Under the pieces are notes generated by a model, which was not told the DNA's origin, did no database searches, and worked only from the letters and a program-made list of their open reading frames with translations. Below, piece by piece: positions 58,280 through 64,000 of a stretch of DNA of 64,000 nucleotides. The stretch is from Siphonodentalium dalli (Eukaryota > Mollusca > Scaphopoda > Gadilida > Siphonodentaliidae), in the NCBI GenBank assembly GCA_032622095.1, contig CP136062.1, forward strand, positions 13,169,710-13,233,709, given 5' to 3'. The position numbers and the translations under genes are program-made. Numbering within the stretch: position 1 is the stretch's first letter; each line of letters begins with the position of its first letter.

Positions 58280-58455
58280 ATCAAGTGGACTTGTGTGTTA
58301 GCATGGAAAATATAACACTGCGTGGTGAGTAAAGATCAACACCGACAAGACATTCCGGTAGATACATCATTGAGAGATCGACCGTCGCTGGTAGAGCTTG
58401 ATAGACTCATTGTGCGAATTTGCAGAGGGCGACATGGTTTGCTATGGCAAAGCCG
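58280..58455 (+). repeat. Direct repeat, left copy (LINE-derived)
   Basis: About 175 bp repeated at 59556-59730 with few differences, starting caagtggacttgtgtgttag. The frame DTSLRDRPSLVELDRLIVRI then CRGRHGL reads like a non-LTR retrotransposon C-terminal segment. The two copies bracket a 1.1-kb stretch of LINE tail. Confidence 0.75.
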
Positions 58456-59555
58456 CCAGAATATGTCTCAAATACGCACAATCCCTCCCAAAACGAGCGT
58501 CAACTAGGCTATCGCTAGGTCTTCTTAGATTTCTACCAATTGAATATCAACTGCATATAAAATAAAATTTAGTTTTCTGGGACGTCTTATCCATCTACCG
58601 TTCGGCCATCAATTACCATTACGACTGTTTGTCATGAAAGCACACCTGTACAGACTATACACTCGCTCCAGTGGTTGTGTACAGGAAATGTTCTCCATAT
58701 TAGCCAAATACGATCTTTTGAACTATTTGAACGACTACCTGGACATTGGGGTCTTCCCAAAACTGTCAACGTGGATAACTCTTGTGAAGGCAGCTGTCAT
58801 GGGAACGTTCATTTCCTCGTGGCAGACCAAAGTTTCGTCCGAAGCATCCTTGCGAATTCTGTGGAAAGGTCACCCTATCAAACTGGGCAGTCTGGAAACT
58901 TCTCCATGGAAACGCTCACATGTTGAAATATCTCAAAAACTTAGTACTGCTTCTCAACAGGACTACCTGTTCCAACAATTTAGTGTGTCATCTGCAGCGA
59001 AGTGTACTCGAACGAAATCGACCACGCCATGTTCGTATGCTCTTCTCCAGCCGCACTCATTATTATAAACTCTTTTTGGGAAGGGATTATCTCTCGTTTC
59101 GGCATACCCGAATATTTTCACCTTGCGTCGTTAGCCAGAGATGACCTGGTAGCAACCCTCCTCGGAAGTTCTCTGGAAACCCTAACAGAACACATATCTC
59201 ACTGCCTCAAGGAACTAGTACTATATTCTGCGAAGTTCATGTACGTTCTCAGCACAATGATAAGGAATGGCGTACAGCAACCCGTGTCACGTCCATTGTA
59301 ATTATCTTCTCAATACCCACGCATGTTGTAACGACTAACTTTCATATCTGTTGGACAAATCAGATTTTCCTGCAACAAAAGCTGTAGTGAACATTCAAAT
59401 GCATATATGCTTCACTCTCGTGGTTTCCAACACCTCTCCATACTTGTACATAACGGCCCACCACACTGGCCAGGGGATCCCACTTTAATCCAACTGTATT
59501 TATATGTCATGTGTATCGATCTCTCCTATACTTGAGGTAATAAAGATATCTCTAT
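58456..59555 (+). mobile_element. LINE 3' end remnant
   Basis: Broken frames on plus (58634-58860, then 59002-59260) with segments such as GCVQEMFSILAKYDLLNYLN and SFWEGIISRFGIPEYFHLAS resemble the region downstream of the RT in CR1/RTE-type LINE ORF2 proteins of invertebrates. Frameshifts separate them and no RT core precedes them here, so it is a dead 5'-truncated copy. Confidence 0.55.
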
Positions 59556-59730
59556 CAAGTGGACTTGTGTGTTAGCATGAAAAATATAACACTGCGTGTT
59601 GAGTAAAGATCAACATCGACAAGACATTCAGGTAGATACATCATTGAGAGATCGACCGTCGCGGGTAGAGCTTGATATACTCATTGTGCGAATTTGCAGA
59701 GGGCGACATGGTTTGCTATGGCATATTAAT
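59556..59730 (+). repeat. Direct repeat, right copy
   Basis: A copy of 58280-58455 with about ten substitutions. It continues only to tttgctatggca, then unrelated sequence follows to the 38-bp array. Confidence 0.8.
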
Positions 59731-59866
59731 TATGACAACCAATTGTCACCAAACTCCACCATAATAAATTGTCACACCTACTATGCCATCGCTACTGTGG
59801 TGCGTGTGTCCGCAGCCAAAATCGATGGACGCCAATGAAATACCTGAATGCTCTGTTTTGAACCAT

Positions 59867-60172
59867 GTCTATACAAGGGTATGTTCTGTATCCCCAGACA
59901 CCAGATCTATACAAGGGTATGTTCTGTATCCACAGGAACCATGTCTATACAAGGGTATGTTCTGTATCCCCAGACACCAGATCTATACAAGGGTATGTTC
60001 TGTATCCACAGGAACCATGTCTATACAAGGGTATGTTCTGTATCCACAGGAACCATGTCTATACAAGGGTATGTTCTGTATCCCCAGACACCAGATCTAT
60101 ACAAGGGTATGTTCTGTATCCACAGGAACCATGTCTATACAAGGGTATGTTCTGTATCCCCAGACACCAGAT
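59867..60172. repeat. 38-bp minisatellite at the end of a LINE
   Basis: Eight copies of tctatacaagggtatgttct plus gtatcc and one of two tails (ccagacaccaga or acaggaaccatg). On minus, the LINE frame runs directly into the array (GVWGYRTYPC near its right edge), so the array was built on the LINE coding end or inserted exactly there. Confidence 0.92.
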
Positions 60173-61700
60173 GCATAATCCATAATTAGGATAACGCAGT
60201 TTTGGAACATTTTACCAGAAGTTTTGAAACATATGTCCTTATATGTGTGCACATTTGATATGATGGACCCGAGGGATCTACCTGCTGACTTTGATAGAGT
60301 TTCAGCTGTCATATCGAAACTACCAAACTCATGGAAAATAAAACCAAGATATTTATATTGTTTACAGCCTGATTTTCGAAAATGAAACTATAATTGGTTC
60401 TTTGAATGTGTTTCTTTCTAAAATGGACAAATTTCGTTTTTTTTTAAATTAACTGTCATGTGCCATTTTCTACACCAGTTTTGAACTTTCTTCAACATTG
60501 TTTGCATATCAGTTTCTAACTGAGCCATTAAAGTAATGTCATCGGCATACATAAGTGAATGCCTCTAGATTCACTCCAATTTCTAAATGTTTAATATCTG
60601 AAATAAGATCGTTATCGAATATGTTAAAAGGTGTCGTGGATATACTATCGCCTTGTTTTACACCAAAGAAACATCTGAAAAGTGCTGATATGTTGCCATG
60701 TATTCGAACACGCGAAAAAGTGTTCTGATACATGATTTTGATAGACGGGTACATGTTGCCATCCAAACCACCATTAAGTAGCTTAAATATCAGCATATCT
60801 CGTCCAACGCAATCAAAGGCTTTTCTAAAGTCTATAAAAGTTGTAAAAATCTGTTTTTTGCCTCTTATAAGAGATGATAACATAAAGATATTATCCAAAC
60901 ATGATCGACCAGGTCTAAATCCATTATGTTCATCTTCTAGAATTTCATTCATTTCAACACACTCAATCAATCTATTATTCAATAAACAACTGTACAGTTT
61001 GCTACATGTAGGTATCAGCGATATTCCTCGGTAGTTTAATGGGAATCTTTGATAACTACTCTTATTTTTTAGTATAGGGCATATCAGAGATTGCCTCCAC
61101 GCTGAGGGAAATATCCCTGTATCAAATATAAAGTTAAATAAATTGTGTAGAACAGGTTTAACACTTTCATATTTTAGACATTCGTATGGGATGTTATCTG
61201 TGCTGAAAGACTTTTTATTCTTGGCATTCATTAGAACTTTGGAAATTTCCTCAATGGTAATGGATCTATTTACTCTCCGATTAATTTCATATAGGGATCT
61301 AAAAATTTATTCTCTATAAAAATTTTCTCTCTCAGAACCTCCCTTTTAAAAATGTCATCAAAACCACTCAATGTCTGATCGGTATTATACAATTTTTCAC
61401 ATTCTCCTTTCCATACATTGAGCACAGTTTCGGGGTCGTTAGAAATTGTGGTAGATGCACTATCATTTATATGTACTTCATTCGGAATAGTAAAGCTGCG
61501 ATTTGGACCCACTTTATTAATGGAGTCCCAAAGTGATTTTTCAATTTTAAACATAAGATCTCGTTTATATTGACGCTCGTAAATTCGTAAAGTTTAGTAT
61601 TGAATGGACGCCGAGATTCCTTAAAACATAAGAGGGCTCTCTGTTTTTCGCGCGATTTCGTTTTAAATCTCAGAAACTTTTTTTCCAAATTATTCATTTC
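60173..61700 (-). mobile_element. LINE retrotransposon, reverse transcriptase region, frameshifted
   Basis: The minus frames follow the order of a non-LTR ORF2. First is a pre-RT segment (61270-61554, with SLWDSINKVGPNRSF). Then RT blocks in 60539-61231: NYRGISLIPTCSKLY, EDEHNGFRPGRSCLDNI, TTFIDFRKAFDCV and FFGVKQGDSIS. The catalytic Tyr-Ala-Asp-Asp at 60538-60549 is in another frame, followed by a post-RT domain with SAGRSLGSIIS and DYASGVWGY (60173-60312). At least three frameshifts break it. The 5' end, with the endonuclease domain, is absent. Confidence 0.9.
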
Positions 61701-62369
61701 GTGCCATAAGTTGTTAAGATTTTCATTTCAAAACGGCTTTTGATATTTAAATTTCTTTTTAGATTTCGTACATTATCTAAACGTCAGTATCTTATCCTTC
61801 AATTCATCTGATCCAGTAAACTTTCGATGAGAAGAACTTATCTGACAAGATAGCGGATGGAGATCGATAACTCTAAAATCCAGTGGCTCTTTTGTGTCAG
61901 ATATTTGACAACCGGCAAAATTTCGTTGACAAAAACGTTAATAAATAACAGGTTTTGGTAATTTTATACTGTAGTTGACTGCGGTTAGCATTATTTTGGG
62001 CAATTAATCGATTCTGATAATTGAAGCGGCATTTCAAAAACTGTTGTTGTTGTTGTTGTTGGAATCTGGTGATATGGGGACCGTCGAATCGGAATGACTA
62101 CCTTTAATGTGGTGGACCATGTCCAATATGGTTGGTTAATGCTTCTATGAAACCTGGAAGCTTTCTGTACTATATCCAAGACTGAATAATCAGTATTATC
62201 AATTAGAACGCTCTTTATGGTGTGGCATTTCTGTTTTCAGAAGAATGGACGCTCTTTATAAGAATTTGTGTACGCAAGTACAGGTATATAATAATAAACT
62301 GCACGTATCGTACCTGGTCGGAATCAGCTAGATGATTTATGTTGAATTATTGTAGAACTACATATGTCG
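61701..62369. other. No recognised feature
   Basis: AT-rich DNA with a short (tgt)n microsatellite at about 62040. Nothing else is seen. Confidence 0.5.
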
Positions 62370-62666
62370 TTATTTGTGTTGATGGGGCAGTGCCGCACCA
62401 CATCCATTCTTGCAATACACCCAGTGGGCATTTTCGGATCGACGTGATTTGATGTCGTTGCATACCAGGTGATTGCCCTTGTCCATATTTCCAAAATATT
62501 TACATTTGCATTTACCTTTACAGTTTAATTGTTCAAAATCTCTTTCAAATAAATGAGTCTTTAGTCCAGATTTAAATTCATCAAATGGTATAAATGTATA
62601 ACTTATCTGGGAGACGGTTCCACAATAATTGACTAGGTATTGTTTTATGTATTCCGTTGTCTCCAC
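62370..62666 (-). pseudogene. Possible LINE C-terminal tail
   Basis: A 98-codon minus ORF with the phrase FDEFKSGLKTHLFERDF. Such an FKxxLKTHLF segment is common just before the stop of non-LTR ORF2 proteins. The downstream part is Cys-Lys rich. No other LINE block is nearby, so this is tentative. Confidence 0.35.
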
Positions 62667-63668
62667 ACCATGCGCATTGGCTGGGATAATAAAGCATATA
62701 AAAGGTTATGGCTTCACTTCTGTAAGATTAAAGCTGCATAATCACACAAAGCCCGTTACAAAACAACATTTTACTATTATTTCACTGAGTGGACATGAAA
62801 ATCGCTCATCTGACGACGACCCATTTGAAACTCATCTGGGCGGCATACCAAAACAACACTGCCTCGGGAGCAAACTGTTATTTAATTAATACAGACGATA
62901 GGCGCGACGTTCAAACCTTGAGGGCAATATTTTTGCAGGCTCGTCACCAAAGTGAGAACAAGAAAACCATAGTCAGAAAGGGTAACGCCACCAAGATCAT
63001 ATTATTAGCCATAAATATAAATTATAATATAATTATAATATAAAATATTATTCATTAGTTAGCGCTAATATAGGCGCTAAATAATGACTTGTTAAATACC
63101 ATCTAATAAATATTCATCTTATTCACAACTTTAAGGAGTCCTTCTGGCACACGAGAATATTTATCGCCGTTTGATTTGTACCAAGTGAACTCGGCGCATA
63201 TATAATTGATAGAACTGACCTTTATTATGATGATCGTGTCGTTATTTGTTTAAGATACGTATCAATTGACTTATACGCACCCGTTCCCTATTAAAATCTA
63301 TATATATCGCCCATTTTAGAGGACCTCCGCGAATTCGGGGACTTCCGCAAAGTGATCTCCACAAATCGGGACCTACTGCAAATCGTCGCACCCAATGCAA
63401 TTTGTAAACAAATACGATTGACATGCGTTTTAACGAGGTGAGCTTTAATTAAACGAAAGAAGCATTCTACATAAACTATTTGTCATGGACTCAGCCAGTG
63501 TGCCATATATATGTGTCAACTAAGGTCGCTTTGCGTGGTAAAAGTGAAAGTGGAAAATCCTATTGAAAATGAAAGTAGCCTACAATTTTGGGAAATTCCG
63601 CGGCAGATTGCAGTGGATCTATACTATTGGAAGTGAATGTACAATTCCTGGAATTCTATCAGATATCC

Positions 63669-63736
63669 CGACTCTGCTCGTTTTCGTGATCATAGGTTAT
63701 ATAGGCCCTATATGACCACGAAAACGAGTCGAGTCG
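63669..63736. repeat. Short fold-back hairpin, 68 bp
   Basis: Arms of about 32 bp (cgactctgctcgttttcgtg and its near complement) meeting at ggccctatat. The rest of 62667-64000 holds nothing I can name. Confidence 0.8.
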
Positions 63737-64000
63737 CGATAAATTCATCGGTACAAACACATTGTGTATACGATACAATTTTGACTTGATGACCAGAAAA
63801 TAAAAGATGGCGGTTAATCCAAGTTTCCAACAGAACAGACATGCGCGCTCCAATTAAAATTACCCATAATTCACTTCAGTATACAGTATACACGCTGTGC
63901 GCGCTAACAAACATTCGTAAAGTAGATATGAATGAATAGTTTACATGTGTGCAGAATATGTTGATAGTAAAGTTGTATATTTCAAGGGGTCTCTTTTCAT

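Overview
The window is a stretch of animal nuclear genome: AT-rich, intron-dominated and packed with transposons and minisatellites. I see no bacterial, organellar or viral gene set. The mix of Helitrons, a Penelope-like element with a GIY-YIG domain, LINE remnants and hairpin MITEs, with large introns, suggests a marine invertebrate. A lophotrochozoan such as a mollusc is my guess, but nothing in the sequence proves it.

The one host gene I can support lies on the minus strand from 44087 to 317. It is a nucleobase/ascorbate transporter of the SLC23 (NAT/NCS2) family. I recovered eight exons: 43930-44087, 35990-36078, 28710-28756, 26211-26392, 22397-22517, 15458-15614, 14628-14881 and 317-590. 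All have GT-AG borders, no internal stop codons and mutually compatible phases. They total 1282 bp, about 427 codons of a protein that is normally near 600. The first exon(s) are not found, and the last exon(s) lie left of position 1. Two sites normally conserved in the family are changed: the TM1 QH pair reads QQ, and the residue before the Asn of the NAT signature is Gly.

The introns hold nearly everything else. 1-316: a 25-bp array seeded on the splice donor of the last visible exon. 591-14627: a 33-bp array split by two nested TIR elements (787-2151 and 2175-8141), then a piggyBac-like MITE, then a 4.5-kb 40-bp satellite with a three-unit higher-order pattern. 14930-15445: a roughly 16-bp array next to a donor. 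15615-22396: Helitrons in both orientations, including a head-to-tail run of four, then a roughly 30-bp array and triplicated donor segments. 22518-26210: sparse sequence ending in a 32-bp array made from exon end plus donor. 26393-35989: MITEs, hairpins and a 2669-bp Helitron inserted exactly between A and T of a MITE. 36079-43929: a partial duplication of an exon start, a rearranged Penelope-like element, a third kind of Helitron, a tandem Helitron pair and a 60-bp array.

Right of 44087 I recognise no host gene. The region has hairpin MITEs, a 67-bp array (45545-46420), a long inverted repeat (49386-54906), a TIR pair (55878-57920) and LINE fragments (58280-61700).

The most unusual signal is that four of the seven introns or downstream flanks begin with tandem repeats at the 5' splice site, and in three the repeated unit includes exon bases or the donor itself. 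Second is a 70-bp hairpin, always in inverted pairs, shared by MITE families with unrelated ends.
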